From Anaerolineae bacterium (lineage in GTDB: Bacteria; Chloroflexota; Anaerolineae; J036; Brachytrichaceae), in the NCBI GenBank assembly GCA_947476335.1, contig CANJQH010000011.1:1-61441 (forward strand): 61,441 nucleotides of DNA, written 5' to 3'. How positions within the stretch are numbered: the first letter of the stretch is position 1; each line of letters opens with the position of its first letter. The notes below the pieces were generated by a model. It made no database searches. It worked only from the letters and a program-made list of their open reading frames with translations, and had not been told where the DNA came from. The position numbers and the translations under genes were made by a program. This document shows positions 26,925-36,405 of the stretch, in pieces.

Positions 26925-27055
26925 CAGATTTCAGATTTCAGATTTCAGATTGAAGATTTCAGATTTCAGATTTCAGATTTCAGATTGAAGATTTCAGATT
27001 TCAGATTGAAGATTTCAGATTGAAGAAGCCAAATCTGAAATCTGAAATCCGATAT
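26925..27055. repeat. Heptamer array (CAGATTT)n, longest in the window
   Basis: About fifteen units of CAGATTT/GAAGATTT type, ending with two inverted units (AAATCTGAAATC) next to the argC/lysY start. Variants with GAAG show an internal higher-order duplication. The array directly follows a family A element and lies in the 5-prime region of the downstream gene. Confidence 0.9.
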
Positions 27056-27073
27056 CCATATAATTTTGACTGC

Positions 27074-28132
27074 ATGTCGAAACTCTCCTGCGCCGTCATC
27101 GGCGGCACCGGCTACACAGGCGGCGAACTGCTGCGTCTGCTCGAAGCGCATCCGAACGCCCATGTCACCCAGATCACCTCGCGCAGCCGCATGGGCGAAT
27201 TCGCACACACGGTTCATCCCAATCTGCGTGGCACTGCGCATGGGCAGCTGCAGTTCATCCGACCCGACGATGTGCAGCCCTGTGACGTGATTTTTCTGTG
27301 CCTCCCACACGGCGAAGCCAGCACACAAATCGACAAATGGGCCGCACTTGCCGAAACCATCATCGATCTGAGCGCAGATTTTCGACTGCGCGACATGCAA
27401 GCCTACAAACGCTGGTACGGCGAAGATCACCCCGCCCCAGCCTGGGCCGAACGCTTCATCTACGGCCTGCCCGAGCTCACCCGCGCCGAACTGCGCGGTG
27501 CGCGCTACGCCAGCGGCGTCGGTTGCAACGCCACCGCCACGAATTTGGCACTGCTGCCACTCGTGCGCGCCGGGCTGCTCGACCCGGCCATGCCCATCAT
27601 CGCCGACATCAAGGTTGGCTCGTCCGAGGGCGGTGCGGTCGGCAATGATGGCTCGCATCACCCCGAACGCAGCGGCGCCGTGCGCCCGTATGCGCCCGTC
27701 CAGCATCGCCACTGTGCCGAAGTCGAACAGACCTTCCGCACGCTCGGCGGGGTGCCGCCAAGCGTCTACATGACGATTACGTCGATCGAGATGGTTCGCG
27801 GCGCCGCCGCAGCCGTGCACTGCTTTTTAAAGGACAAAGTGCAGGAAAAAGACCTCTGGAAAGCCTTTCGCTCCTGTTATAAGGACGAGCCATTCGTACG
27901 CATCGTCAAGACGAACACCGGCATCTTCCGCGCACCTGAACCGAAAATCCTGGCCGGCTCGAACTGGGCCGATGTGGGCTTCTATCTGGCGGACGACGGG
28001 CGCAAGGTCACGCTGCTGAGCGCCATCGACAACCTCGTCAAGGGCGCCGCCGGCAGTGCCGTGCAATGCCTCAATCTCATGCGCGGCTTCGACGAACGCG
28101 CCGGCCTCGGGTTCCCCGGTCTGCATCCGTGA
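27074..28132 (+). CDS. N-acetyl-gamma-glutamyl-phosphate or LysW-acyl-phosphate reductase (ArgC/LysY)
   Basis: A 352-residue NADPH-dependent semialdehyde dehydrogenase. The dinucleotide loop is VIGGTGYTGGELLRLLEAHP, the active cysteine is in SGVGCNATATNLALLPL, and HHPERSGAVRPYAPVQHRH and AIDNLVKGAAGSAVQCLN follow. Segments such as HPNLRG, DLSADFRL, SHHPER and the ending GLGFPGLHP closely recall Thermus LysY from memory. A LysW-carried substrate for arginine or lysine synthesis is therefore more likely than N-acetylglutamyl phosphate. I start at ATG 27074; the extension upstream is the heptamer array. No other arg/lys genes are adjacent. Confidence 0.9.
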   Translation: MSKLSCAVIGGTGYTGGELLRLLEAHPNAHVTQITSRSRMGEFAHTVHPNLRGTAHGQLQFIRPDDVQPCDVIFLCLPHGEASTQIDKWAALAETIIDLSADFRLRDMQAYKRWYGEDHPAPAWAERFIYGLPELTRAELRGARYASGVGCNATATNLALLPLVRAGLLDPAMPIIADIKVGSSEGGAVGNDGSHHPERSGAVRPYAPVQHRHCAEVEQTFRTLGGVPPSVYMTITSIEMVRGAAAAVHCFLKDKVQEKDLWKAFRSCYKDEPFVRIVKTNTGIFRAPEPKILAGSNWADVGFYLADDGRKVTLLSAIDNLVKGAAGSAVQCLNLMRGFDERAGLGFPGLHP

Positions 28133-28164
28133 TACACACCATCGTCAGCCGTCCGCTTTCGTGC

Positions 28165-28220
28165 TATCATTTTGGCCATTCGATTAGCACTCACATGGCA
28201 CGACTGCCAAAGAGTGCCAG
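28165..28220 (+). promoter_or_regulatory. Heat-shock promoter with CIRCE-like operator
   Basis: An extended -10 (TGCTATCAT, hexamer 28165-28170) is followed by TTAGCACTC (28184-28192), identical to the left CIRCE arm. The right arm GAGTGCCAG (28212-28220) matches seven of nine bases of GAGTGCTAA. The spacer is 19 bases instead of the standard nine and itself contains the palindrome TGGCA-CGAC-TGCCA. Position between promoter and hrcA supports an HrcA operator. Confidence 0.72.
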
Positions 28221-28236
28221 GTGACGCGTACGAACT

Positions 28237-29259
28237 ATGGCTGAGTTGTCCTCACGTCAACAAACCATTCTCGGACTGGTCGTCAAGCATTACATTGCGA
28301 CGGCACAGCCGGTCGGATCGAGGACGTTGCTCGAAAATTACCTCGATCTGCAGGTCTCCAGCGCCACAATTCGCAACGAAATGGCGGTGCTGGAAGAGAT
28401 GGGCTATCTAACGCATCCGCACACCTCTGCGGGGCGCATACCGACGGACAAAGGCTACCGCTATTTCGTCGAACGGCTGCTGGGCGACATCGAGCTGTCT
28501 GCCACTGAACGCAACACGATCCGGCATCAGTTTCATCAGGCGCGCTTGGAAATGGCGCAATGGATGCAGCTGGCGGCGGCCGTGTTGGCGCGTTCGCTGC
28601 GCGGCGCAGCGCTGATCACCGCCCCGAAAATGGACAAGCCGCGGCTGCGTCAGCTCAGCCTGCTGTCCACCCAGGCACAGCGCGCGCTGATGGTCGTCGT
28701 CTTCCAGGGCGGCAACGTGCTGAATCGCAGCCTGACGTTCAGCGAGCCGACTTCGCCCGAGCTGCTCATCCAGCTCGCCAACAAGTTGAACGCCGCCTTC
28801 GAAAACCTCGACGGCGACGGAATTCGGCGCAAACTGACTGATTTCACCGATTTCGAACGGGAAGTGGTGCAGCATCTGCTGCAACTGCTGTTGCGCGACA
28901 CGGACGTGAACCCGCAGCAAGTCTTCCGCGACGGCCTGTCGGAAGTGCTGCAAGAGCCGGAATTCGAGCGCAGCAGCGAGGCCAACGCCCTCGTCAACGC
29001 ACTCGAACAACCCAGCTTCCTCGCCGAAGTGCTCGAAGCGCCCATCGGCACGGTGCAGGTCGTCATCGGCGGAGAAGGGCGCTGGCAGGAGTTGAGCACC
29101 TGCAGCCTGGTGCTGGCCAAATACGGCGTCGCAGGCTTCGCTACCGGCGCCCTCGGTGTGCTCGGGCCGACGCGCATGCCGTACGGCCGCGCAATCAGCA
29201 CAGTGCGCTATGTTGCTGACCTGATGAGTGACATGGTCAGTGATTTATACAGCGAATGA
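28237..29259 (+). CDS. hrcA: Heat-inducible transcription repressor HrcA
   Basis: A 340-residue repressor. The winged helix contains LSSRQQTILGLVVKHYIATAQPVGS, SATIRNEMAVLEEMGYLTHPHTSAGRIPTDKGYRYFV, the most conserved part of HrcA. A GAF-like dimerisation domain follows, and the end has VLGPTRMPYGRAISTVRYVAD. It binds CIRCE and is itself stabilised by chaperonin in other bacteria. It leads the hrcA-grpE-dnaK-dnaJ operon. Confidence 0.96.
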   Translation: MAELSSRQQTILGLVVKHYIATAQPVGSRTLLENYLDLQVSSATIRNEMAVLEEMGYLTHPHTSAGRIPTDKGYRYFVERLLGDIELSATERNTIRHQFHQARLEMAQWMQLAAAVLARSLRGAALITAPKMDKPRLRQLSLLSTQAQRALMVVVFQGGNVLNRSLTFSEPTSPELLIQLANKLNAAFENLDGDGIRRKLTDFTDFEREVVQHLLQLLLRDTDVNPQQVFRDGLSEVLQEPEFERSSEANALVNALEQPSFLAEVLEAPIGTVQVVIGGEGRWQELSTCSLVLAKYGVAGFATGALGVLGPTRMPYGRAISTVRYVADLMSDMVSDLYSE

Positions 29260-29260
29260 A

Positions 29261-29290
29261 TTGCCCATGCCCCTGCGGGGCAACGGGCAA
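29261..29290 (+). promoter_or_regulatory. Perfect stem-loop between hrcA and grpE
   Basis: TTGCCC-AT-GCCCC-TGC-GGGGC-AAC-GGGCAA: two nested stems with short internal bulges, starting right after the hrcA stop. No U run follows, so it is not a normal terminator. Position suggests an mRNA processing or stability element that separates repressor and chaperone levels. Confidence 0.7.
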
Positions 29291-29310
29291 AACAGGAACG
29301 GGAAAACGTT

Positions 29311-29835
29311 ATGGAGCAGAATACAGAACCCATCACGGATGCGGGCGCGGCACAGGCCGACGCAACGCAGGCCACCGCACCCAGCGCCGAGCTGGAAAAG
29401 GCGCGGGCCGAAGCCGCTACCAACCTTGACGGCTGGCAGCGCTCGCGCGCCGAATTCGCCAACTATAAGAAACGCATCGAGGCGCAAAACGCCGAGCTGC
29501 GCAGCCTCGCCGTCAGCAGCCTCGTCGCCCGCATGTTGCCAGTCCAGGACGATTTCGACCTGGCAGTGCGCAACCTGCCCGAAACGCTGCGCAACGAGAC
29601 ATGGGTCGTCGGCGTGCTGCACATTTCTCGCAAACTAGCAGCCTTGCTCGAGGGCGAAAATATCAAGCCGATCGACGCCGCCGCCGGCATCGCCTTCGAC
29701 CCGGCGCTGCATGAGGCCGTCACACACGACGCTGACCCCAGCGTGCCCAGCGGGCACATCATCGAAGTCCTGCGCACCGGTTATCGCATCGGCGAACGTG
29801 TGCTGCGGCCGGCACTTGTGCGCGTCGCGCAGTAA
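29311..29835 (+). CDS. grpE: Nucleotide exchange factor GrpE
   Basis: A 174-residue protein. Polar N terminus, a long helix (ELEKARAEAATNLDGWQRSRAEFANYKKR), then the beta-domain signature PIDAAAGIAFDPALHEAVTHDADP and GYRIGERVLRPALVRVAQ. It releases ADP from DnaK. Slightly short but complete. It precedes dnaK by 36 bases. Confidence 0.96.
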   Translation: MEQNTEPITDAGAAQADATQATAPSAELEKARAEAATNLDGWQRSRAEFANYKKRIEAQNAELRSLAVSSLVARMLPVQDDFDLAVRNLPETLRNETWVVGVLHISRKLAALLEGENIKPIDAAAGIAFDPALHEAVTHDADPSVPSGHIIEVLRTGYRIGERVLRPALVRVAQ

Positions 29836-29871
29836 TCACTTTTTTCACTTTTCACCTTTATCTGGAGTGTT

Positions 29872-31761
29872 ATGGCAAAAATCATCGGAATCGACCTGGG
29901 TACCACCAACAGCGTGGTCGCCGTAATGGAAGGCGGCGAGCCAACCGTGATCACCAGCGCCGAAGGCTCGCGCCTGATCCCGTCCGTCGTCGCCGTCAAC
30001 CCGAAAAACAACGAGCGCATCGTCGGCCAGGTAGCAAAACGCCAGGCCGTCACCAACCCTGAAAACACAATTTTCTCGGTCAAGCGCTTCATGGGCCGCA
30101 AGTTCAGCGATGCCGAAGTACAGAAAGCACTGAAGGTGGTTCCTTATAAGGTCGTCGCAGCGCCCAACGGCGACTGCCGCATCGTCATGGGCGGCAAGGA
30201 GCATTCGCCGCAGGAAATCAGCGCCATGGTGCTGCAGAAGATCAAGGCCGACGCCGAAGCATATCTGGGCGAAACGATCAGCCAGGCCGTCATCACCGTG
30301 CCCGCCTACTTCAATGATGCCCAGCGCCAGGCCACCAAAGACGCCGGCCGCATCGCCGGCCTCGAAGTACTGCGCATCATCAACGAGCCAACGGCCTCGG
30401 CACTCTCCTACGGCCTCGACCGCAAAAAGGATGAAACCATCATCGTCTATGACATGGGCGGCGGCACCTTCGATGTGTCCGTACTCGACGTCGGCGACGG
30501 CGTCTTCGAAGTGAAGGCCACCAATGGCGACACCTTCCTCGGCGGCGACGACTTCGACAACCGCATCATGGAGCACCTGATCGAATTCTTCAAGAAGGAG
30601 ACGGGCATCGACGTCAAGGCCGATCGCCAGGCATTGCAGCGCCTCAAGGAAGCGGCCGAAAAAGCCAAGATCGAGCTGTCGTCGACGATGGAGACCGAAA
30701 TCAACCTGCCGTATCTCACGGCGGATGCCACCGGCCCCAAGCACCTTGTCATGCGCATGACGCGCTCGCGCCTCGAACAAATCACCGAGGACCTGATCGC
30801 GCGCTCGCTCACGCCATGCACGCTCGCCCTGCGCGATGCCGGGCTCAACAAGAGCGATATTCATGAGGTCGTCATGGTCGGCGGCATGACGCGCATGCCG
30901 GCGATCTATGAGGCCGTCAAGCGCTTGTTCGGCAAGGAACCGAACAAGAGCGTCAACCCTGATGAAGTGGTGGCCGTTGGCGCAGCAGTGCAGGCCGGCG
31001 TCCTCGGCGGCGACGTCAAGGACGTGCTGCTGCTCGACGTGACGCCGCTCACGCTCAGCATCGAAACACTCGGCGGCGTCGCCACCCCGCTGATCGAACG
31101 TAACACGACGATTCCAACCGGCAAGAGCCAGGTGTTCAGCACAGCCAGCGACAGCCAGACGAGCGTGGAAATCCACGTGGTGCAGGGCGAACGCCCGATG
31201 GCGAACGACAACAAGTCACTCGGCAAGTTCATCCTCGACGGCCTTCCGCCGGCGCCGCGCGGCATTCCGCAGATCGAAGTGAAGTTCGACATCGACGCCA
31301 ACGGCATCCTGAACGTCAGCGCCACCGACAAGGCCACCAGCAAGACCGGCCACATCACCATCCAGCCCTCTTCCGGCCTCGCCAAAGAAGAAATCGACCG
31401 CATGGTGAAGGAAGCGCAGGCCAACGCCGCCACCGACAGCAACCGCCGCGAGAAAATTGAGGCGCACAACGAGGGCGACAACGCCGCCTATCAGGCGGAA
31501 AAAATGCTGCGTGAGAACGGCGACAAGATTCCAGCGGCAGCCAAGACCGAAATTGAAGAAAAGATCGCCGCAGTGCGCCAAGTCATCGCCGGCGAGGATG
31601 TGGCGGCCATGCGCAGCGCCACCGAAGCGCTGCGCAACACGCTCGCCAACGCCGGCGCTGCAATGTACGAGCAGCCAACGGATGGAGCCGCCCAGGGCAA
31701 CGGCGCACCCAAACCACCGGACGATGACGTGATCGACGGCGAAGTACGCGAAGATAAGTAA
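29872..31761 (+). CDS. dnaK: Chaperone DnaK (Hsp70)
   Basis: A 629-residue Hsp70. [19 protein letters not shown] begins the ATPase domain, [17 protein letters not shown] and [10 protein letters not shown] are signature segments, and [15 protein letters not shown] starts the substrate-binding domain. The C terminus ends with an acidic [13 protein letters not shown] tail, close to the EEVD-like ends of other bacterial DnaK. A GGAG ribosome site lies just before the ATG. Confidence 0.98.
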   Translation: MAKIIGIDLGTTNSVVAVMEGGEPTVITSAEGSRLIPSVVAVNPKNNERIVGQVAKRQAVTNPENTIFSVKRFMGRKFSDAEVQKALKVVPYKVVAAPNGDCRIVMGGKEHSPQEISAMVLQKIKADAEAYLGETISQAVITVPAYFNDAQRQATKDAGRIAGLEVLRIINEPTASALSYGLDRKKDETIIVYDMGGGTFDVSVLDVGDGVFEVKATNGDTFLGGDDFDNRIMEHLIEFFKKETGIDVKADRQALQRLKEAAEKAKIELSSTMETEINLPYLTADATGPKHLVMRMTRSRLEQITEDLIARSLTPCTLALRDAGLNKSDIHEVVMVGGMTRMPAIYEAVKRLFGKEPNKSVNPDEVVAVGAAVQAGVLGGDVKDVLLLDVTPLTLSIETLGGVATPLIERNTTIPTGKSQVFSTASDSQTSVEIHVVQGERPMANDNKSLGKFILDGLPPAPRGIPQIEVKFDIDANGILNVSATDKATSKTGHITIQPSSGLAKEEIDRMVKEAQANAATDSNRREKIEAHNEGDNAAYQAEKMLRENGDKIPAAAKTEIEEKIAAVRQVIAGEDVAAMRSATEALRNTLANAGAAMYEQPTDGAAQGNGAPKPPDDDVIDGEVREDK

Positions 31762-31894
31762 AACACCCTAAGCGCAGCCTCGAAAATCGCCCCGAATCGC
31801 TGTCGCACGCCTTCAAAAAAGGCTCGCGATCGCGATTCGGCAAATTCATTGACAAAGAGCCTGCATTAGCTGCATTAGCTGCCAGAAAACAGCC
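31762..31894 (+). promoter_or_regulatory. dnaK-dnaJ spacer with inverted repeat
   Basis: CGAATCGC near 31792 and GCGATTCG near 31830 can pair around an inner CCTT/AAGG hairpin. A TTGACA follows near 31849, but no good -10 is visible at the right distance. This spacer may hold a processing site or a weak internal promoter. Confidence 0.4.
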
Positions 31895-33025
31895 ATGGCC
31901 AAACGTGACTACTATGAAGTTCTCGGCGTCGAAAAAAACGCCTCTCAGGAAGAGCTGAAAAAAGCCTTCCGCTCGATGGCGCGCAAATTCCATCCGGACG
32001 TCAACAAGGAAAAAGACGCCGAAACTCGTTTCAAGGAAGTCAACGAGGCCTACGAAGTGCTGAGTGACGACCAGAAACGCGCAGCCTATGATCGCTACGG
32101 CCATGCCGGCCCATCCGGCTTCGGCGGCGGCCCCGGTGGCGCCGGCGCCGAGGGCTTTGGCGACATCAACGACATCTTTAACGAATTCTTCGGCGGATTT
32201 ACGCGCTCCGGCTCGCAGCAACGCCGCGGCCCCCGCCGTGGCGCCGACCTGCGCTATGACCTGCGCATCGAATTTCTCGAAGCCGTCTTCGGCGGCGAAA
32301 AGGAAATCGAGATCGTGCGCAACGAGGGCTGCACACGCTGCAATGGCGCCGGGTCCGAACCCGGCACTTCGCCCATCCGCTGCAAAACCTGCAATGGCAC
32401 CGGCGAAGTGCGCCGTGTGCAGCAGAGCATCCTCGGCCAGTTCGTCAATGTTTCGACCTGCCCGACGTGCAATGGCGCTGGCGAAGTGATCACGTCACCA
32501 TGCAAGGAATGCAACGGTTACAAACAGGTGCGCAAGACGCTGCACCGCGTCGTCGCCATCCCACCGGGGGTGGACACCGGCACGCAGATTCGCCTCAATA
32601 GCGAAGGTGAACCAGGCATGAACGGCGGCCCGGCCGGCAATCTATACGTGGTCATCAACGTCGCCCCGCATAAATTCTTCCGCCGCAAGGACGAAGACGT
32701 CATCATCGAGCTGCCCATCAACGTTGCGCAAGCCGCGCTGGGCGACGAAATTCGTGTGCCCACCGTCGACGGCGACGAAGCACTGCAGATTCCGCCCGGC
32801 ACCCAAAGTGGTCAGGTTTTCCGCATCAAGGGCAAGGGCGTGCCACATCTGCGGCGCAACACGCGCGGCGACGAACTCGTGCTCGTCACCGTCGACGTGC
32901 CCCGATCGCTCAGCATCGAACAGCGCCGCATCTTCACGGAGCTGTCTAAAACGCTCGGCAAGGAAGTAGTGCCACAACAGGAGAAGGGCTTCTTTGACAA
33001 ACTCAAGGACGCGTTCGGCGTCTAG
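31895..33025 (+). CDS. dnaJ: Chaperone DnaJ (Hsp40, type I)
   Basis: A 376-residue co-chaperone. The J domain has HPD at 33-35, followed by a Gly/Phe-rich stretch. Four zinc repeats follow: [24 protein letters not shown] and CKECNGYK, the last with Lys/Tyr in place of the final Gly, as is common. The C-terminal substrate domains end in KDAFGV. It stimulates the DnaK ATPase and presents unfolded clients. The next gene starts inside its last codons. Confidence 0.97.
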   Translation: MAKRDYYEVLGVEKNASQEELKKAFRSMARKFHPDVNKEKDAETRFKEVNEAYEVLSDDQKRAAYDRYGHAGPSGFGGGPGGAGAEGFGDINDIFNEFFGGFTRSGSQQRRGPRRGADLRYDLRIEFLEAVFGGEKEIEIVRNEGCTRCNGAGSEPGTSPIRCKTCNGTGEVRRVQQSILGQFVNVSTCPTCNGAGEVITSPCKECNGYKQVRKTLHRVVAIPPGVDTGTQIRLNSEGEPGMNGGPAGNLYVVINVAPHKFFRRKDEDVIIELPINVAQAALGDEIRVPTVDGDEALQIPPGTQSGQVFRIKGKGVPHLRRNTRGDELVLVTVDVPRSLSIEQRRIFTELSKTLGKEVVPQQEKGFFDKLKDAFGV

Positions 33026-34295
33026 ATCCGCTGCGCTGGCCGCCGCGCTGCTCTTCACCACCGCCTGCAGCTCGCTGCCGTCTGCACAACTGCAACGGCA
33101 GCAGGGCGCCCTGCCCTCGCCAGTCGCCTGGGTGACCGCCGCACCGCTGCCGCAGGCGCAGCCGACGCCGTCGCTCGCGCCGCTGCCCACCGTCACGTCG
33201 CCCCCGGCAACGGCGATTCCCAAGAAGGAAGCGCAGGACTCCAGCGCCGCCATCGGCCTGTGGAACGCATCCGTACAGTCGTCCGCCGCATTCACCGGCT
33301 ACCTCGACGTCGCCGCCGGCCCCGGCGCAGCGGAATACCGCGACCAGAACAACAGCCGCCTGCTTGTCCTCGCCCAGCAGAACGTCGCTATCGGCTTCGC
33401 CGCCACAATTACAGACGTGGCCGGGAGCAACCCGGAGTACGTGCTCTTTGACAAGAAAAAGCGCGTCGCCCGCAGCGCATCCGGCGATCCGCTGCTGGAT
33501 ATCCGCACCACGGCCGTACAAACCATCGTGGCCGACAGCGTCGCACAAACCGCCGCCGCTGCCGACGGTGTGATTCTGCCCGATCTCGGTGACGGGCTCG
33601 TGCGCGACAGCAACGCGCCAATTTACACAGGCACGAAGGGCTTCACCTCCTCACAACAACGCGACGCCGCCGAAACGCTGCTGCGCACCGTGCGCGCACG
33701 CGTGCCCGACAAAGTGCTCATCATCGGCGGCTACGGCTGGCACGACGGCAGCGCATTCAAAGACGAATACGACGACGCCGTCGCCATCAGCGCGCTGGCC
33801 GACGGCGTGCTCATCGACGAATTCGTCCGCACGCCAATCAGCGACACCGACGAGTTCAAACCCGAAGCCACCTGGAAGCGCGACATAGAAATGCTGTCCG
33901 AACTATCGAAGGACAACCGCATCATGCTGCTCACCACACGCATCGATTCTGGAACCGAACCCGAGCTCGTGCGACAGTGGCTCGCCTATTCCACTGCATC
34001 GTATCTGCTCGGCAAAAACGGCGCGCACACCTACTTTCAGTTCGACACTGGTTCGTCCGCATGGAGCGCAGACCCGATTCTTTCCGCACCGCTCGGTGCT
34101 CCCACTGAGGAATACACCAAACTCGACGGCGGCCTCTACATGCGCCGCTTCGAACGCGGCATCGTGCTCGTCAACCCAGGCAGTGACGATCGCAAATCCA
34201 GCATAGACGAAGGCTATCGCACACTCGCCGGCAACCCAGCCGACGCCGCCGTCACGCTGTCACCGCATACAGGATTGATTCTGCTCAAGCAGTAA
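32994..34295 (+). CDS. Lipoprotein with glycoside-hydrolase-like (GHL15-type) domain
   Basis: A 433-residue protein starting at TTG 32994, inside dnaJ, with a strong AGGAGAAGG six bases upstream. The signal peptide has a basic start and a lipobox ending FTTAC, so the mature protein should be lipid-anchored outside. A Pro/Ala/Thr linker follows to about residue 85. The main domain looks like a TIM barrel ([54 protein letters not shown]) and resembles putative glycoside hydrolases of the GHL15 kind; activity is unproven. The 32-base overlap ties its expression to the heat-shock operon. Confidence 0.75.
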   Translation: MTNSRTRSASRSAALAAALLFTTACSSLPSAQLQRQQGALPSPVAWVTAAPLPQAQPTPSLAPLPTVTSPPATAIPKKEAQDSSAAIGLWNASVQSSAAFTGYLDVAAGPGAAEYRDQNNSRLLVLAQQNVAIGFAATITDVAGSNPEYVLFDKKKRVARSASGDPLLDIRTTAVQTIVADSVAQTAAAADGVILPDLGDGLVRDSNAPIYTGTKGFTSSQQRDAAETLLRTVRARVPDKVLIIGGYGWHDGSAFKDEYDDAVAISALADGVLIDEFVRTPISDTDEFKPEATWKRDIEMLSELSKDNRIMLLTTRIDSGTEPELVRQWLAYSTASYLLGKNGAHTYFQFDTGSSAWSADPILSAPLGAPTEEYTKLDGGLYMRRFERGIVLVNPGSDDRKSSIDEGYRTLAGNPADAAVTLSPHTGLILLKQ

Positions 34296-34300
34296 CCATC

Positions 34301-34831
34301 ATGAAACTCTCCGGCAAACGCATTTGTTTCCTCGTCGAAGACGGATTTGAAGACCTCGAATTTTGGGCAGTGCACATGCGCCTCGAAGAAGAGGGCGCGC
34401 ACATCACAATCGCAGCACCCAGGACCGGCACCGTATTCCATAGCAAAAGCGGCGGGCTCACGGCGACCGCCGCCGCCGCCGTTGCCGATCTGCACGCCGC
34501 CGACTTCGACGCACTCGTCGTCCCCGGCGGCTGGGCGCCCGACAAACTGCGCCGCTACGACGCGGTCAAAAAACTCGTCGCCGACGTCTACGCACAAGGC
34601 AAAATCGTCGGCATGATCTGCCATGCCGGCTGGGTCGGCGCCAGCGCGCGTATCGTGCGCGGACACAATGCCACGGGCAGCGTCGCCATCAAAGACGACA
34701 TGGAAAACGCCGGCGCCACCTGGATCGATGCCCCTGCCTTCCGTGACGGCAACCTCGTCTGGGGACGCGTCGTCGCCGACATCCCGGCATTCAATCGAGA
34801 ACTGGTCCGCGCGATCGCGGAAAATGCATAG
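34301..34831 (+). CDS. DJ-1/PfpI-family protein
   Basis: A 176-residue class I glutamine-amidotransferase-like protein. VEDGFEDLEFW contains the conserved acidic residue, VVPGGWAPDKLR follows, and the nucleophile elbow is ICHAGW with Cys107-His108. Relatives are deglycases, chaperones or peptidases; a protein-repair role would fit its place after the chaperone genes. It starts five bases after the lipoprotein stop. Confidence 0.9.
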   Translation: MKLSGKRICFLVEDGFEDLEFWAVHMRLEEEGAHITIAAPRTGTVFHSKSGGLTATAAAAVADLHAADFDALVVPGGWAPDKLRRYDAVKKLVADVYAQGKIVGMICHAGWVGASARIVRGHNATGSVAIKDDMENAGATWIDAPAFRDGNLVWGRVVADIPAFNRELVRAIAENA

Positions 34832-34855
34832 CCCGCTTCGCGCCCCAAATCACGC

Positions 34856-34875
34856 CCTCGAGCGCCTGAGTAGTC
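34856..34875. mobile_element. Possible family A end remnant
   Basis: GCGCCTGAGTAGTCATC resembles the right terminal repeat GGCCTGAGTAGTTAC with small changes. No left end is recognisable upstream, so it may be chance or an old solo end. Confidence 0.3.
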
Positions 34876-34888
34876 ATCAGTAATCATC

Positions 34889-36235
34889 ATGGCCATCATT
34901 ACGCCGAAGCCGATGAGCGGCTTCCCCGAATTGCTTCCCGAGCAGCAGCGCGTCTTCAACCGCTGCATCGACATCATCCGCCGCAACTTCGAACTGTCCG
35001 GCTTCACCCCCATCGAAACGCCGTCGGTGGAGCGCAAGGAAGTGCTCACCTCGAAAGGCGCCGACGAGAAGGAAATCTACGCACTCGCCCGCCTGTTCGC
35101 CGGCGAAGGTGAATCACCCGACACCGAGTTCGCGCTGCATTTCGACCTGACCGTGCCACTCGCCCGCTACGTGGCGCTGCACAAGGAGAAGCTGGTCTTC
35201 CCCTTCCGCCGCTATCAGATCCAGAAAGTCTGGCGCGGTGAACGCCCGCAAAAGGGCCGCTATCGCGAGCTCTATCAGTGCGACATCGACGCCATCGGGC
35301 GCGGCTCGCTCGGCCTGCTCAACGACGCCGAAATGCCGGCGGTGATCCACCGCATCTTCACCGAGATGGGCATCGGCGACTTCGTTATCCGTATCAACAA
35401 CCGCCGCCTGCTGCAGGGTTTCTATCACTGGCTCGGCGTCTCCGCCGACCACATCGCCGACACGCTGCGCACCGTCGACAAGCTCGAAAAAATCGGCCGT
35501 GACAAAGTCGTCGCCGAACTCGTCGCCCGGGTGCAGCTCGACGAAGCCATCGCCGGCCAGATCCTCGACTTCGTCGCCGATGATCGCCCTGTCGACGCGC
35601 TGCTCACCCATCTCGCGTCGCTGCCAGCCATGTCCGACGCACTCTTCGCCCAGGGCGTCGACGAACTGCGCACCGTCGCCGCCGGCGTGCGCAGCCTCGG
35701 CGTCCCCGATTCCGATTTCACCATCGACCTGCGCATCGCACGCGGCCTCGGCTATTACACCGGCACCGTCTACGAAACGAAGTTGCTTGCGCATCCCGAA
35801 CTCGGCAGCATCTGCTCTGGCGGCCGCTACGACGACCTCGCCAGCTACTTCACCAACGAAAAACTGCCCGGCGTCGGCATCTCGATCGGCCTCAGCCGCA
35901 TCGCCATCGCGCTGATCGAAGCGGGTGTGCTGAAAACTGACGCACAGACGCCTTCACGCGTACTCGTCACCGTGCTCGATCCATCGCACATGAGCGACTA
36001 CCTGCGCATCGCCTCCAGCCTGCGCACCGCCGGCGTCGCATGCGAGGTCTATTTCGAAAAAGGCCGCGTTGGCGACCAGCTCAAGTATGCCGACCGCAAG
36101 CGCATCCATTTCGCCATCATCGCCGGCGAAGACGAATTCGCCGCCGGCCGCCTCAAACTCAAAAACATGCGCACCGGCGAAGAAAGCACCGGGTCGCTGG
36201 ATGAGATTGTCAATCTGACGACTTCCGACCGCTGA
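34889..36235 (+). CDS. hisS: Histidine--tRNA ligase
   Basis: A 448-residue class II synthetase. Class II motif 2 is in FRRYQIQKVWRGERPQKGRYRELYQCDIDAIG; the histidine-binding motifs are RGLGYYTGTVYE and SGGRYDDL. Motif 3 is GISIGLSRIAIALIE, and a C-terminal anticodon domain follows. It is collinear with the heat-shock cluster but 57 bases downstream of the DJ-1 gene, so cotranscription is plausible. The region around the stop contains a direct CTTCCGACCGCTGA-type repeat. Confidence 0.96.
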   Translation: MAIITPKPMSGFPELLPEQQRVFNRCIDIIRRNFELSGFTPIETPSVERKEVLTSKGADEKEIYALARLFAGEGESPDTEFALHFDLTVPLARYVALHKEKLVFPFRRYQIQKVWRGERPQKGRYRELYQCDIDAIGRGSLGLLNDAEMPAVIHRIFTEMGIGDFVIRINNRRLLQGFYHWLGVSADHIADTLRTVDKLEKIGRDKVVAELVARVQLDEAIAGQILDFVADDRPVDALLTHLASLPAMSDALFAQGVDELRTVAAGVRSLGVPDSDFTIDLRIARGLGYYTGTVYETKLLAHPELGSICSGGRYDDLASYFTNEKLPGVGISIGLSRIAIALIEAGVLKTDAQTPSRVLVTVLDPSHMSDYLRIASSLRTAGVACEVYFEKGRVGDQLKYADRKRIHFAIIAGEDEFAAGRLKLKNMRTGEESTGSLDEIVNLTTSDR

Positions 36236-36279
36236 CTTCCGATCGCAGACCGCCGACGGCCGCTGAATAGAGTAAAGAG

Positions 36280-36369
36280 ATAACTACTCAGGCCAGCCGA
36301 TTCTCTCCCCCGAAGGGGGAGAGAATCGTGTGTTTCGCGGGAAATACTGATTTGGGCCTGAGTAGTTAC
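36280..36369. mobile_element. Family A element, copy 9
   Basis: Ends ATAACTACTCAGGCC and GGCCTGAGTAGTTAC, exact duplication GTAAAGAG (36272-36279 and 36370-36377) in unique DNA. The left inner arm is shortened: the CATTTTTCCAACGCGAAA segment is deleted and the core starts at GATTCTCTCCCCC. It lies between hisS and nadK. Confidence 0.94.
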
Positions 36370-36405
36370 GTAAAGAGTCAGAATATCGGTCGTCAAAAAA
36401 CCACC

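Noticed and set aside
29845-31176. Long minus-strand frame opposite dnaK
   Set aside because: Antisense open frames on dnaK are a known codon-bias artefact; no family features.
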